Below, piece after piece: positions 53,914 to 63,753 of a DNA stretch of 64,000 bases. Each line of letters begins with the position of its first letter. Position 1 is the stretch's first letter. A program made the position numbers and the translations under genes. Source of the stretch: Roseovarius tolerans (GTDB lineage: Bacteria; Pseudomonadota; Alphaproteobacteria; Rhodobacterales; Rhodobacteraceae). The DNA lies in NCBI RefSeq assembly GCF_900109855.1, contig NZ_FOBO01000007.1:62001-126000 (forward strand). Reading direction: 5' to 3'. Under the pieces are notes generated by a model, which had not been told where the DNA came from, made no database searches, and saw nothing but the letters and a program-made list of their open reading frames with translations.

Positions 53914-56900
53914 TCAGCCCAGCTCGGCGAGCCGGTCGAGGGCCGCGCGCAGTTTGGCCTCTTCCTCTTCGCGCAGGGCAAGGTTCTCGCGGGTTTCCGC
54001 GACCACCGCCTCCGGTGCGCTTTCGACGAATTTCGGGTTTTTCAGCCGCCCGCGCAGCCCGCCCAGCTCTTTCTCCAGCTTGGCCAGCGTCTTTTCCAGC
54101 CGCGCCTTTTCCTCGCCCACGTCGATGATATCGGCCAAGGGCAAGCCAAAGCTGCCGCCCTCCACCGTCACCGTCACGCAGCCCTTGGGGAAGGCATCCA
54201 CATCGGTCAGGCTCTCAATCCGCGCCAGACGCTGGATCATCACCTCGTTGCGCGCCCAGGCGACACGGCCCGCCTCGTTCAACTCTGTCACCAATAGCGG
54301 CACATGCAACCCGGCGGGCACATGCATCTGCGCCCGCGCCGAGCGAATCTGCTCGATCAGCGAAATCACCCAGTTCATCTCGCGATCTGCCGCGCTGTCC
54401 ACCATGTCCGCGCCGTAGGTGGGCCAATCGGCATGCACCAGCATCTTGGCGCGCTGCCCCAGCGTGCCCCAAAGCTCTTCGGTGACGAAGGGCATGATCG
54501 GATGCAGCAGGATCAGGCATTGGTCGATCACCCAGGCCATCGTCGCCTGTGTCTCGGCCTTTGTCGCATCGTCACCATCCATCAGTAGCGGCTTGGAAAA
54601 CTCCACATACCAGTCGCAGACCGTGCCCCAGACAAAAGCGTAGAGCGTGTTCGCCGCATCGTTGAAGCGGAAGTTTTCCAGCGCCTCATCGACCAAGGCG
54701 CGGGTCTTGGCCGTCTCACCGATGATCCATTTGTTCACCGTGGCCGTCGGCGTTGGCACCATGCCGGTTGAGCCAACCGCGCCATTCATTTCGGCAAAGC
54801 GCGCGGCATTCCACAGCTTGGTGGTAAAGTTGCGGTAGCCGGCGATGCGCTCTTTGCTCAGTTTCAGGTCGCGCCCCATGGCGGCCATCGACGTCAAGGT
54901 GAACCGCACGGCATCGGTACCGTAGTCCTCGATCAGATCGAGGGGATCGAGGACATTGCCCAAGGATTTGGACATCTTCTTGCCCTTCTCATCACGCACA
55001 AGGGCATGAACATAGACATGGGCAAACGGCTTTTGTCCGACCACGGCATATTGCATCATCATCATCCGGGCGACCCAGAAAAAGATGATGTCAAAGCCGG
55101 TGATCAGCACCGAGGTGGGGAAATACTTCTGCAATTCCGGCGTGTCCTCGGGCCAGCCCAGCGTGCCAATGGGCCAGAGCCCGGAGGAAAACCAGGTGTC
55201 GAGGACATCCGGATCGCGCCAGATGGGATAGACCAGATGCGTCGGGTCTTGCGTCGCCGTATACTCGGCCAGCGACGAGGCCAGCCGGTGCAGGGCGTCC
55301 TCCCGGCTCGCAACCTCGACCACCTGCATCGCGGCGAGCGGCACGGGCAGCCCTGCCAGCGTGTCGTGCCAGGCGTCGGGCACCGTGTCGAAATCCGCGC
55401 CGCATTGCATGAGGTGACCGGTATGCCCCTCGTTCAGCCCGCGCAGCATCTCCACAAGGTCAAGCGCACCATCGCCCTCGTCATCGCGGAAATCCGGTGA
55501 ACTGAGGTCAAACCCGTACCAGACCGGGATCTGATGCCCCCACCACAACTGCCGGGAAATGCACCACGGCTCGATATTCTCCAGCCAGTGGAAATAGACC
55601 TTGCGGTCGGCCTCGGGCAGGATCGTCACCTCGCCCGAGCGCACGGCGTCGAGCGCGGGCTGCACGATCTTGGCGGTATCGACGAACCACTGATCGGTCA
55701 GCATCGGCTCAATCACCACCTTGGAGCGGTCGCCGAAGGGCTGCATGATCGGTTTGGATTCGACCAGCGGCACCCATTCGGCATCGCGCGTCTCTTCGCC
55801 CTCTTCCGGGGTGGCGGGTTTCTGCGCCGCCTTGCCAAGACGCGGATCGTCTGCGCGTGTCATAACCGCAAGACCCTCGGCGGTGATCTCCTCTACAACC
55901 TTTTCACGCGCCGCAAACCGTTCCAGCCCACGCAGGTGATCGGGCACGAGGTTGAGCGTGTCCACCTCTTCGATAGTGAACGCCGCACCTGTCGCGATCT
56001 CCTGCGCGCGAGCGGCGGCCTCGGCATAGGGAGCACCATCGTCGCGCATCTGTGCGCGGGTATCCATCAGGCGGTACATCGGGATGCCGCCGCGCTGCGC
56101 GACGCCGTAATCGTTGAAATCATGCGCGCCGGTGATCTTGACGGCACCGCTGCCGAAATTCGGGTCGGGATAGTCGTCGGTGATGATCGGAATGAGGCGG
56201 CGATGCTCTTTCGGCCCCACAGGAATCTCGCACAGCTTGCCGACGATGGGGGCGTAGCGCGTGTCCGAGGGATGCACCGTCACCGCACCGTCGCCCAACA
56301 TCGTCTCGGGCCGCGTCGTGGCGATGGAGATGTAATCGCGCTCCTCCTCGAAGAGCACAGCCCCATCCTCGTCACGCTCGGTGTAGGTATAGGTCTCGCC
56401 CCCCGCCAGCGGGTACTTGAAGTGCCACATATGGCCCGGCACCTCCGCGTTCTCGACCTCCAGATCGGAAATTGCGGTCTCGAAATGCGGGTCCCAGTTC
56501 ACCAGCCGCTTGCCGCGATAGATCAGGCCCTTGTCGTACATGTCGACAAAGACCTTGATCACCGCATCGTGGAAATTGCCGTCCTCGCCCTCGGGTGCTG
56601 CGGGCGCTCCAGACATGGTGAACGCGTTGCGCGACCAGTCGCAGGAGGCGCCGAGGCGCTTCAACTGATTGATGATCGTGCCGCCCGATTGCGTTTTCCA
56701 GTCCCAGACCTTGGCCAGAAACTCCTCGCGGGTGAAATCGGTGCGGCGCTGCCCTTGCTCCCCCAGCTGCCGCTCCACCACCATCTGCGTCGCGATGCCC
56801 GCATGATCCTGCCCCGGCTGCCAGAGCGTGTCATGCCCGCGCATCCGGTGCCAGCGAATGAGAATATCCTGCAACGTGTTGTTGAACGCATGGCCCATAT

Positions 56901-57057
56901 GCAGGCTGCCGGTCACATTCGGCGGCGGGATCATGATCGAGAAGGTTTCGGCCCCCTCTCTCGCATTGGCCCCGGCGGCAAAGGCCCCAGCCTTCTCCCA
57001 GGCCTCGTATAGCCGCGCTTCGGCTTCGGCTGCGTTGAATGTCTTGTCCATCGCCAT
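53914..57057 (-). CDS. valS: Valyl-tRNA synthetase
   Basis: The protein has 1047 residues, class I synthetase with HIGH motif HMGH (53-56), the large editing domain, KMSKS motif (KKMSKSLGN), anticodon-binding region and a C-terminal coiled-coil ([21 protein letters not shown]) that closes on the tRNA. ATG 57057 and ATG 57051 are both possible; the longer open frame to 57321 is not family-like. It is convergent with uvrD. Confidence 0.96.
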   Translation of the reverse strand: MAMDKTFNAAEAEARLYEAWEKAGAFAAGANAREGAETFSIMIPPPNVTGSLHMGHAFNNTLQDILIRWHRMRGHDTLWQPGQDHAGIATQMVVERQLGEQGQRRTDFTREEFLAKVWDWKTQSGGTIINQLKRLGASCDWSRNAFTMSGAPAAPEGEDGNFHDAVIKVFVDMYDKGLIYRGKRLVNWDPHFETAISDLEVENAEVPGHMWHFKYPLAGGETYTYTERDEDGAVLFEEERDYISIATTRPETMLGDGAVTVHPSDTRYAPIVGKLCEIPVGPKEHRRLIPIITDDYPDPNFGSGAVKITGAHDFNDYGVAQRGGIPMYRLMDTRAQMRDDGAPYAEAAARAQEIATGAAFTIEEVDTLNLVPDHLRGLERFAAREKVVEEITAEGLAVMTRADDPRLGKAAQKPATPEEGEETRDAEWVPLVESKPIMQPFGDRSKVVIEPMLTDQWFVDTAKIVQPALDAVRSGEVTILPEADRKVYFHWLENIEPWCISRQLWWGHQIPVWYGFDLSSPDFRDDEGDGALDLVEMLRGLNEGHTGHLMQCGADFDTVPDAWHDTLAGLPVPLAAMQVVEVASREDALHRLASSLAEYTATQDPTHLVYPIWRDPDVLDTWFSSGLWPIGTLGWPEDTPELQKYFPTSVLITGFDIIFFWVARMMMMQYAVVGQKPFAHVYVHALVRDEKGKKMSKSLGNVLDPLDLIEDYGTDAVRFTLTSMAAMGRDLKLSKERIAGYRNFTTKLWNAARFAEMNGAVGSTGMVPTPTATVNKWIIGETAKTRALVDEALENFRFNDAANTLYAFVWGTVCDWYVEFSKPLLMDGDDATKAETQATMAWVIDQCLILLHPIMPFVTEELWGTLGQRAKMLVHADWPTYGADMVDSAADREMNWVISLIEQIRSARAQMHVPAGLHVPLLVTELNEAGRVAWARNEVMIQRLARIESLTDVDAFPKGCVTVTVEGGSFGLPLADIIDVGEEKARLEKTLAKLEKELGGLRGRLKNPKFVESAPEAVVAETRENLALREEEEAKLRAALDRLAELG

Positions 57058-57215
57058 GACGTGTCGGTCCTGCCAGTTATGGGTTTTGCGATGCTCTAAC
57101 GAATGCGCGCCACAAGGGGAAGGCGGGCGACGCATTTTCTTCTGTCTGCGGCGGCGTGACAGGGGCCGCGATATGGCCCATGGTCGGGCTGGCGCAGGTG
57201 GCAGGAGACGGGCAA

Positions 57216-58190
57216 ATGGACGGTGTGACAGTATGGCGAATCGCCCCGGACGGAGTGGGCACGGTCGCAGAGACCGATGCGACCGCCCCTGCGGATTGGT
57301 CGGCGGAGGGCGCGCTGACATGGGTGCATGTGGATTGCGCCCGGCCCGGTGCGCGCGACTGGCTCGACGCCGTGCCGCTCGACCCGCTGGTCAAGCGCGC
57401 GCTTCTGGCCCCCGAGACGCGCCCGCGCTGCACCACCCATGGCGACGGCGTGCTGATCAACCTGCGCGGCGTCAATCTCAACCCCGGCGACGAGGTCGAG
57501 GACATGGTGTCGTTGCGCATGTGGGTTACGGCGGGCGTGGTCGTCACCGTGCAGCTGCGCCGCCTGATGGCGGTGCGCGACGTGATGGACGGCGTGGCGC
57601 GCGGGCAGGGTCCGGATGGCGCGGCGGAACTGGTGGCACGGCTCGCCCTGCGGCTCGCTGATCGCGCCGAACCGGTGATTGCGGGTCTCAACGAAAAGCT
57701 CGACACGCTGGAGGATCAGGTGATTGAGGGGCTGAGCGTGCTCGACCGGCGCGGGCTGGCGGATATCCGGCGGGTGGCGATCCTGCTGCGGCGGCACATG
57801 GCCCCGCAGCGCGACGCGCTCAGCACCTTCGGGATCGAGGATATGCCGTGGATTCGGCCCCACGACCGCGCGCGCCTGCGCGAGGCCACCGAACGCATGA
57901 CCCGGCTCGCCGAGGAACTCGACGCGATCCGCGACCGTGCGCAGGTGGTGCATGACCAGATCATGGATGCGCGCGCCGAACTGATGAACCGGCAGATGCT
58001 GATCCTGTCGGTGGTGGCGGCGATCTTCCTGCCGCTCGGGCTTCTGACCGGGCTTCTGGGGATCAACGTGGGTGGCATGCCGGGGGCAGAGGATCCGCGC
58101 GCCTTCTGGATCGTGAGCGGGGGCTTGGTGCTCATCGGCCTCGCGCTCGTGCTGTGGTTCCGCCATGCCGGATTGCTTGGCCGTCGCTGA
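57216..58190 (+). CDS. zntB: Zinc transporter ZntB (CorA superfamily)
   Basis: The protein has 324 residues: an N-terminal cytoplasmic alpha/beta domain, a long helix, and two C-terminal membrane helices. The pore motif is GINVGGMPG, the ZntB variant of the CorA GMN motif. CAGGAGACGG precedes ATG 57216. It lets zinc cross the inner membrane, by proton coupling in characterised members. Divergent from valS. Confidence 0.88.
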   Translation: MDGVTVWRIAPDGVGTVAETDATAPADWSAEGALTWVHVDCARPGARDWLDAVPLDPLVKRALLAPETRPRCTTHGDGVLINLRGVNLNPGDEVEDMVSLRMWVTAGVVVTVQLRRLMAVRDVMDGVARGQGPDGAAELVARLALRLADRAEPVIAGLNEKLDTLEDQVIEGLSVLDRRGLADIRRVAILLRRHMAPQRDALSTFGIEDMPWIRPHDRARLREATERMTRLAEELDAIRDRAQVVHDQIMDARAELMNRQMLILSVVAAIFLPLGLLTGLLGINVGGMPGAEDPRAFWIVSGGLVLIGLALVLWFRHAGLLGRR

Positions 58191-58197
58191 CCTCCCC

Positions 58198-58222
58198 GGT
58201 TTCTTTATGGCGAAAATACTCG
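58198..58222. repeat. GAGTATTT...GCCATAAAGAAA motif (minus strand copy)
   Basis: Read on the minus strand, CGAGTATTTTCGCCATAAAG plus AAACC matches the copy at 27815-27837 at 21 of 23 positions. It lies in the 48-bp gap between convergent zntB and the Lrp-type gene. Confidence 0.55.
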
Positions 58223-58238
58223 AATCGCACCGCGTGTC

Positions 58239-58679
58239 TCACGCACCCCGATCAAGTTTCGTGCTCAGGTGAATCAGGCTCTCCGACCCCTTCACCCCCT
58301 TGGCCTCACCGATCCGGTCGAGCGTCTCGTCGAGCGCTTCGGTGGTCTCGGCCTCGATGGTCACGATCAGGTCGAACCGCCCCGAGGTGGTATGCACCCG
58401 GCGCACCTGCGGCAGGGATTTCAGCCGCGCCAGCACCGCCGGGCCGGTGCGTGGCTCGATGCTCAGCAAGGCCGTGGCGCGCAGCGCAGCCCGCGCGGCC
58501 TGCCCGAGCCGCAGCGCGTACCCCGCGATCACGCCTGAACTTTCCAGCCGGTCCAGCCGTGCCTGCACCGTGGTGCGCGCCAGCCCCAGACGGCGCGCGA
58601 GCGTGGCCACCGGCAGGCGGGCATTATCCTGCAGAAGGGCGATCAGGTTACGGTCGGTCTCGTCGATCTGCTGTGTCAT
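58239..58679 (-). CDS. Lrp/AsnC-family regulator, divergent from decarboxylase
   Basis: The protein has 146 residues. Helix-turn-helix (about 5-55; LQDNARLPVATLARRLGLARTTVQARL) then the AsnC ligand domain (about 65-140; HTTSGRFDLIVTIEAET). It is divergent from the type III decarboxylase gene with 108 bp between, and the amino-acid ligand of the regulator is probably the substrate of that enzyme. Confidence 0.9.
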   Translation of the reverse strand: MTQQIDETDRNLIALLQDNARLPVATLARRLGLARTTVQARLDRLESSGVIAGYALRLGQAARAALRATALLSIEPRTGPAVLARLKSLPQVRRVHTTSGRFDLIVTIEAETTEALDETLDRIGEAKGVKGSESLIHLSTKLDRGA

Positions 58680-58787
58680 GCTGTCGTTTCGTCTGACTCT
58701 GCCGCAAGATTAGACGAAATAACGCGATGAATCGATGCAAATTCGGGTGACACTGTGAAAAAGAGCAGGCCAAGAGGGAAAATACCC

Positions 58788-59918
58788 ATGGAAAACACCC
58801 CCCCGATCCCCGATCCGCACACGCATCTGCTGCGCCATGCCCCCGACGCGCCGGTGCTCTATTTCAACCCCGAGCGGCTTCAGGCCACGGCACGGGCGTT
58901 CCGGCACGGCTTCCCCGGCCTCGTGACCTATGCGGTCAAGGCCAACCCGGGTGAGGAGGTGCTGGCCAATCTCGCCCGCGCCGGCATCACCGCATTCGAC
59001 GTGGCAAGCCCCGCCGAGATGCGCGCCGTGCGCGCCGTCGCCCCCGATGCCGCGCTGCATTACAACAACCCCGTGCGCTCCCCCGCCGAGGTGGCGGTCG
59101 CCGCTGAAATGGGCGTGCGCTCCTTCTCGGTCGATTGCCTGCACGAGTTGGACAAGCTGACCGGCCATGTCGTCGATGGGTCCGAGATCAGTGTGCGCCT
59201 TGCCCTGCCTGTGGTGGGCGCGGCCTATGATTTCGGCGAGAAATTCGGCGTCGGCCCCGACCGCGCGGCGGAATTGCTGCGCGCCGTGGTGGCGCGCGGT
59301 TTCACCCCGTCGATGACCTTTCACCCCGGCACCCAATGCGCCGACCCCAAAGCCTGGGGCAGCTATATCGCCGCCGCGGCCGATGTGGCACGCAGCGCGG
59401 GCGTGCGGCTGCACCGGCTCAATGTCGGCGGCGGCTTTGCCTCGCACCGCACGGGGCCCGCGCCGGACCTGAGCGTGATTTTTACCCATATCGGCAGCCG
59501 GGTGGCGCAGCACTTCGGCGCGGACACGCCACAGCTTGTCTGCGAGCCGGGCCGCGCCATGGTGGCCGAGGCGTTCAGCATGGCGGTCCGCGTCAAGGCG
59601 CTGCGCGACAGCGGTGCCATTTTCGTCAATGACGGCGTCTATGGCGGCCTGACCGAGATCCGCGACATCGGCGCGCCCGACCGGATCGAAGTGATCGCCC
59701 CCGATGGCACCGCCCGGCGCGGTGCCCCGCAGCCGCGCGTCGTCTTCGGGCCCACCTGCGACAGCATCGACCGGCTGCCCGCCCCCTTGCCCCTGCCGGA
59801 TGATCTGGCCGAGGGCGACTACCTGCTGATCCACGGCATGGGCGCCTACACCCGAAGCCTCAGCACCGATTTCAACGGCTACGGCTTGCGCGATGTGGTC
59901 ACGGTGGCGCGGCTCTGA
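58788..59918 (+). CDS. Type III PLP-dependent amino acid decarboxylase (ornithine/lysine type)
   Basis: The protein has 376 residues, alanine-racemase-fold barrel plus beta-barrel. PLP Lys is K51 (YAVKANPG), with LNVGGGFASH, CEPGRAMVAEA and the catalytic cysteine in GPTCDSIDR. These fit ornithine/diamino acid decarboxylases that form polyamine precursors rather than LysA. No leader RNA for polyamine control is evident. Control by the divergent Lrp-type regulator is likely. ATG 58788 is chosen; a start at 58755 is less likely. Confidence 0.87.
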   Translation: MENTPPIPDPHTHLLRHAPDAPVLYFNPERLQATARAFRHGFPGLVTYAVKANPGEEVLANLARAGITAFDVASPAEMRAVRAVAPDAALHYNNPVRSPAEVAVAAEMGVRSFSVDCLHELDKLTGHVVDGSEISVRLALPVVGAAYDFGEKFGVGPDRAAELLRAVVARGFTPSMTFHPGTQCADPKAWGSYIAAAADVARSAGVRLHRLNVGGGFASHRTGPAPDLSVIFTHIGSRVAQHFGADTPQLVCEPGRAMVAEAFSMAVRVKALRDSGAIFVNDGVYGGLTEIRDIGAPDRIEVIAPDGTARRGAPQPRVVFGPTCDSIDRLPAPLPLPDDLAEGDYLLIHGMGAYTRSLSTDFNGYGLRDVVTVARL

Positions 59919-59990
59919 CGCAACGCTCACGCGAATTTTCATGAAATGTCAGTTATTTCGGCGCAGACTGGGCTTATATTGATCGCGTGA

Positions 59991-60009
59991 GGGCCGCCGC
60001 CTGCGGCCC
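59991..60009 (+). terminator. GC-rich hairpin after the decarboxylase gene
   Basis: GGGCCGC at 59991-59997 pairs with GCGGCCC at 60003-60009 around 5 nt. It lies 72 bp past the decarboxylase stop and 17 bp before the DUF2235 ATG, so it may end one transcript or mask the next ribosome site. No T-run. Confidence 0.4.
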
Positions 60010-60026
60010 GTCGAAACAGGTGTCGC

Positions 60027-61115
60027 ATGTCATGGCGTGACTGGACCAAGAGCGTATACGACTGGCTGCGTCCCGGCTCGCGGGCCGAGCATACCGCCTT
60101 TGCCCATCGACGCGGCCCGGTTACGCATGTTCTCATCCTCGATGGCACGATGTCGAGCCTCGCCGAAGGCTATGAAACCAATGCCGGGCTCACCTTCAAG
60201 CTTTTGCGCGAAATGGCGGGGCAGGACCTGTCGCTCTATTACGAGGCGGGGATTCAATGGCGCGACTGGCGCGCGACCGGCGACATCATCCTGGGGCGCG
60301 GCATCAACCGGCAGATCCGCCGCGCCTATGGCTATCTCGCCAGCCGCTACCGCCCCGGCGACCGGATTTTCCTGATCGGCTATTCGCGTGGTGCCTATGC
60401 GGTGCGCTCGCTGGCCGGGGTGATCGACCGGGTCGGCCTGGTGCGGACCGAGGCCGCGACCGAGCGCAACGTGCGCCTCGCCTTTCGGCATTACCGCTGC
60501 ACGCCGCATTCCAAGGTGGCAGAGGCCTTCGCCCGCGCCCATTGCCACGCCAGCTGCCATGTCGAAATGGTCGGCGTCTGGGACACGGTCAAGGCGCTTG
60601 GCCTGCGCATTCCAATCCTGTGGCGCTTTCGCGTCGATCAGCACGGGTTTCACAGTCACCATCTGGGGCACACCACGCGGCACGGCTTTCACGCCTTGGC
60701 ATTGGACGAGACGCGCAACGCCTATTGGCCGGTCCTGTGGGAAACGCTGCCGGATTTCGACGGCCATCTGGAGCAGGTCTGGTTCAGGGGCTGTCATTCG
60801 GATGTCGGGGGCCAGTTATGCGGCGTGCACGCGGCGCGCCCATTGGCCAATATCCCGCTGGTGTGGATGCTGGAACGGGCCGAGGGCTGCGCGTTGCCTC
60901 TGCCCGAGGGCTGGCGCGCCCGGTTTCCGCAGGATGCCGACGCGCCGTCGGTCGGCACATGGATCGGCTGGGGCAAGATATTGCTGATGCGCCGCCCCCG
61001 CTTGGTCGGGCGCGATCCGTCCGAACGCCTGCACGACAGCGTGAACGGCGCGCTGCGGCGCGGCTGGGGCGGTCCACGCCTTACGGGCCCCTTGAAAGAA
61101 CATGCGGGGTCGTGA
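60027..61115 (+). CDS. DUF2235 alpha/beta-hydrolase (Tle1-like lipase/effector fold)
   Basis: The protein has 362 residues, one DUF2235 domain. The nucleophile elbow GYSRGAYAV has S120; D186 (GVWDTV) and H257 (GCHSDVGG) complete the triad. The domain is shared with type VI secretion phospholipase effectors, but no VgrG, PAAR, immunity protein or signal peptide is visible here, so a housekeeping hydrolase is equally possible. Alone on its strand, followed by a divergent copy of the intergenic repeat. Confidence 0.82.
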   Translation: MSWRDWTKSVYDWLRPGSRAEHTAFAHRRGPVTHVLILDGTMSSLAEGYETNAGLTFKLLREMAGQDLSLYYEAGIQWRDWRATGDIILGRGINRQIRRAYGYLASRYRPGDRIFLIGYSRGAYAVRSLAGVIDRVGLVRTEAATERNVRLAFRHYRCTPHSKVAEAFARAHCHASCHVEMVGVWDTVKALGLRIPILWRFRVDQHGFHSHHLGHTTRHGFHALALDETRNAYWPVLWETLPDFDGHLEQVWFRGCHSDVGGQLCGVHAARPLANIPLVWMLERAEGCALPLPEGWRARFPQDADAPSVGTWIGWGKILLMRRPRLVGRDPSERLHDSVNGALRRGWGGPRLTGPLKEHAGS

Positions 61116-61137
61116 ATGCGGCACATGTGCTGGATCG

Positions 61138-61390
61138 GGTTTGGCGTTGTGCGAACATAAGCGCCTCCCGCGCGATACGCACCGAAGGTGCCGCGCGATC
61201 GTCATGCCAGAGGCATGCCTCCGGCATGACGCCGTCCCGCGGCCTGGCGATATGATAGGGCGCGCAACGTGTTGAGTTCAGGATGACTTGGCTGGCATAA
61301 AGCGCCCGCCACGACGGTCGCATCGCCAGTCCCCGGCCCTGCGATCACGCGGCACCTTCTGGCGGGGTGCTATGCCCCCTTCAGACCAAG
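61138..61390. repeat. Intergenic repeat family, divergent copy 5
   Basis: CCCGCGCGATACG, ACCGAAGGTGCCGCGCG and the nested 32-bp palindrome at 61200-61231 parallel copy 2; the right end CTTCAGACCAA is the inverse of the TTGGTCTGAAG end of copy 4. The middle is strongly diverged. It fills the 283-bp gap between the convergent DUF2235 and map genes; no gene is supported there. Confidence 0.55.
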
Positions 61391-61398
61391 CCCCCCGC

Positions 61399-62223
61399 TC
61401 AGCCGCCCCATGTCGGATGAAACCGCCCCGCAGGCGACAGCGTGAAAATCTCCGCCCCCTCTGTCGTCACCCCCACCGAATGCTCGAACTGCGCCGAGAG
61501 CGACTTGTCGCGCGTCACCGCCGTCCAGTCATCGGCCAGCACCTTGGTCTCGGGCCGCCCGAGGTTCACCATCGGCTCGATAGTAAAAAACATGCCCTCT
61601 TCCAGCACCGCCCCCGCACCCGCGCGCCCGTAATGCAGCACGTTGGGCGGCGCGTGAAACACCCGGCCCAGACCGTGGCCGCAGAAATCGCGCACCACCG
61701 ACATGCGCTGCGCCTCGACATAGGCCTGGATCGCATGGCCGATATCGCCGAAGGTATTGCCCGGCCGCACCGCCTCGATCCCCTTCATCAGCGCGTCATG
61801 CGTCACCTGAATGAGCCGCTCGGCCTTGCGCCCCAGCTTGCCCGCCACATACATCCGGCTGGTATCGCCGAACCAGCCATCGACGATCACGGTGACGTCG
61901 ACATTCAGGATATCGCCATCCTTGAGCACCTTGTCGCCCGGAATGCCGTGGCAGACCACGTGATTGACGCTGATGCAGCTGGCGTGCTGATAACCCTTGT
62001 AGCCGATGGTCGCCGACTTGGCCCCGGCGGCGGTCACCTTTTCCTCGATCAGCGCATCAATCGCCCCGGTGGTCTGGCCCACGAACACATGGTCGGCGAT
62101 CTCGTCGAGGATCGTCGCCGCCAGCCGCCCTGCTTCATGCATGCCCGCGAAATCCGCCGCCTCGTGGATGCGGATGCCTTCGCGCGTGGTACGTCCCCGG
62201 TGTTTGTTCACATCTGGCCTCAT
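61399..62223 (-). CDS. map: Methionine aminopeptidase type I
   Basis: The protein has 274 residues. The five metal ligands are visible: two Asp in VDVTVIVDGWFGDTSRM, His in CGHGLGR, Glu in FTIEPMV and Glu in FEHSVGV. It removes N-terminal Met from new proteins. The start is uncertain: ATG 62223 gives a typical N-terminus, while ATG 62256 has a better G-rich ribosome site (GGGGCAA). It follows sfsA on the same strand by about 60 bp or less. Confidence 0.94.
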   Translation of the reverse strand: MRPDVNKHRGRTTREGIRIHEAADFAGMHEAGRLAATILDEIADHVFVGQTTGAIDALIEEKVTAAGAKSATIGYKGYQHASCISVNHVVCHGIPGDKVLKDGDILNVDVTVIVDGWFGDTSRMYVAGKLGRKAERLIQVTHDALMKGIEAVRPGNTFGDIGHAIQAYVEAQRMSVVRDFCGHGLGRVFHAPPNVLHYGRAGAGAVLEEGMFFTIEPMVNLGRPETKVLADDWTAVTRDKSLSAQFEHSVGVTTEGAEIFTLSPAGRFHPTWGG

Positions 62224-62283
62224 GTCGTGGTCTGTTTTGTCTTTAATTAGGCCCATTTGCCCCAAAGGACCAGAGGCGCGTAC

Positions 62284-62985
62284 CTAGTCGTGATGCAAGC
62301 CGGGGCCGAGCGTGATCTGATCGGGGCTGATATCGGCGCGGTATGACAGCACCGTGACCCCCGCCGCGCGCGCCGCCGTGAGCGCGCGTGCATAGCCGGG
62401 GTCGATATCGCCCGCCACTCGCACCGTTTGCGCATCGGTGTGCTGCACGAGGTAGAACAGCACCGCCCGGTGCCCCGCCTGCGCCACTCTCGCCAATTCG
62501 CCGAGATGTTTCGCGCCGCGCGCGGTGACGCTGTCGGGAAACTCGGCCACGCCTGCCTGCCGCGAGAGTGTCACCGATTTCACCTCGACATAGGCGTCGG
62601 GCAGGCCCGCGCCCGACAGCAGAAAGTCGATCCGGCTGTTTTCGCCGTATTTCTGTTCCGGCCGCACGGTCGCATATTCCGCCAGTTCCGCGATCTCGCC
62701 CGCCTCCAATGCGGCGCGCAGCGCGCGATTGGGCAGGCCGGTATCGACGCCGGTGAAATGCCCGTTCTCGTGATCGACCAGCCGCCAGCCGTATTTCAGC
62801 TTCTTGCGGGGGTCGTCATTGGGCTCCACCCAGATCCGCGTGCCCGGTTCCGCGAGCCCCATCATCGAGCCGGGATTGGCACAATGCGCCACCGCCTCGG
62901 CACCATCGTCCAGCCGGATATCGGCCAGGAACCGCTTGTAGCGACGGATCAGCCGCGCGGGCACGAGAGGGGTTTGAAAGCGCAT
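62284..62985 (-). CDS. sfsA: Sugar fermentation stimulation protein SfsA
   Basis: The protein has 233 residues. It begins with RFQTPLVPARLIRRYKRF and contains AHCANPGSMMGL, the nuclease-like core YVEVKSVTL and YLVQHTDAQTVR, all SfsA hallmarks. The PD-(D/E)xK-like core suggests DNA binding or cleavage, yet its role remains unclear. It is 5' of map on the same strand. Confidence 0.93.
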   Translation of the reverse strand: MRFQTPLVPARLIRRYKRFLADIRLDDGAEAVAHCANPGSMMGLAEPGTRIWVEPNDDPRKKLKYGWRLVDHENGHFTGVDTGLPNRALRAALEAGEIAELAEYATVRPEQKYGENSRIDFLLSGAGLPDAYVEVKSVTLSRQAGVAEFPDSVTARGAKHLGELARVAQAGHRAVLFYLVQHTDAQTVRVAGDIDPGYARALTAARAAGVTVLSYRADISPDQITLGPGLHHD

Positions 62986-63030
62986 GCGCTGCGCCTATAC
63001 CCTAGGCATCCGCAGATCAAGGAGGCCCCC

Positions 63031-63753
63031 ATGCCCAACCCGAGTGCCGCCATGCTTGTCATCGGGGATGAAATCCTCTCCGGCCGGACGCGCGATGCCA
63101 ACATGCACTATCTGGCAGGTGAGCTGACCCGCGCAGGCATCGACCTGCGCGAGGTCCGGGTGATCAGTGACGACCCCGATGCCATCGTCGCGGGGGTGCA
63201 GGCGCTGAGTGCGGCCCATGACGTGGTCTTCACCTCGGGCGGGATCGGCCCCACCCATGACGACATCACCGCCGAGAACGTGGCCCGCGCCTTTGATCGG
63301 CCCATCGCGGTGCGCGACGATGCCCGCTGCATTCTCGTCGCGCATTACGCCGCGCGCGAGCAGGAGTTGAACGAGGCCCGTCTGCGCATGGCGCGTGTTC
63401 CCGATGGGGCCACGCTGATCGACAACCCGATCAGCGCCGCGCCGGGCTTTACCATCGAGAACGTGCATGTCATGGCCGGGGTGCCGTCGATCTTTCAGGC
63501 GATGCTGGCCTCGGTCCTGCCGACGATCACCGGCGGCGCGCCGCTTTTGTCGCAGACGCTCGAGGTGCGGCGCGGCGAGGGCGATATCGCCGGGCCGCTC
63601 ACCGATCTTGCGGCGCGCTATCCGGATCTCACCTTCGGCTCCTACCCGTTCATCCGCGACGGCTGTCACGGGGCCAATGTCGTGGTGCGTGGACAGGACG
63701 GGGCACAGGTCGACGCGGCGATGGCCAAACTCTCCGAGATGTTCGCCGGATGA
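63031..63753 (+). CDS. CinA N-terminal-like (molybdopterin-binding domain) protein
   Basis: The protein has 240 residues, only the MoCF/CinA-N domain (GDEILSGRTRDAN; TSGGIGPTHDDIT), without the C-terminal nicotinamide-nucleotide amidase domain of full CinA. AAGGAGG precedes ATG 63031. In full-length CinA this domain has ADP-ribose pyrophosphatase activity; for this stand-alone form that is only likely. The stop overlaps the next ATG (ATGA). Confidence 0.87.
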   Translation: MPNPSAAMLVIGDEILSGRTRDANMHYLAGELTRAGIDLREVRVISDDPDAIVAGVQALSAAHDVVFTSGGIGPTHDDITAENVARAFDRPIAVRDDARCILVAHYAAREQELNEARLRMARVPDGATLIDNPISAAPGFTIENVHVMAGVPSIFQAMLASVLPTITGGAPLLSQTLEVRRGEGDIAGPLTDLAARYPDLTFGSYPFIRDGCHGANVVVRGQDGAQVDAAMAKLSEMFAG

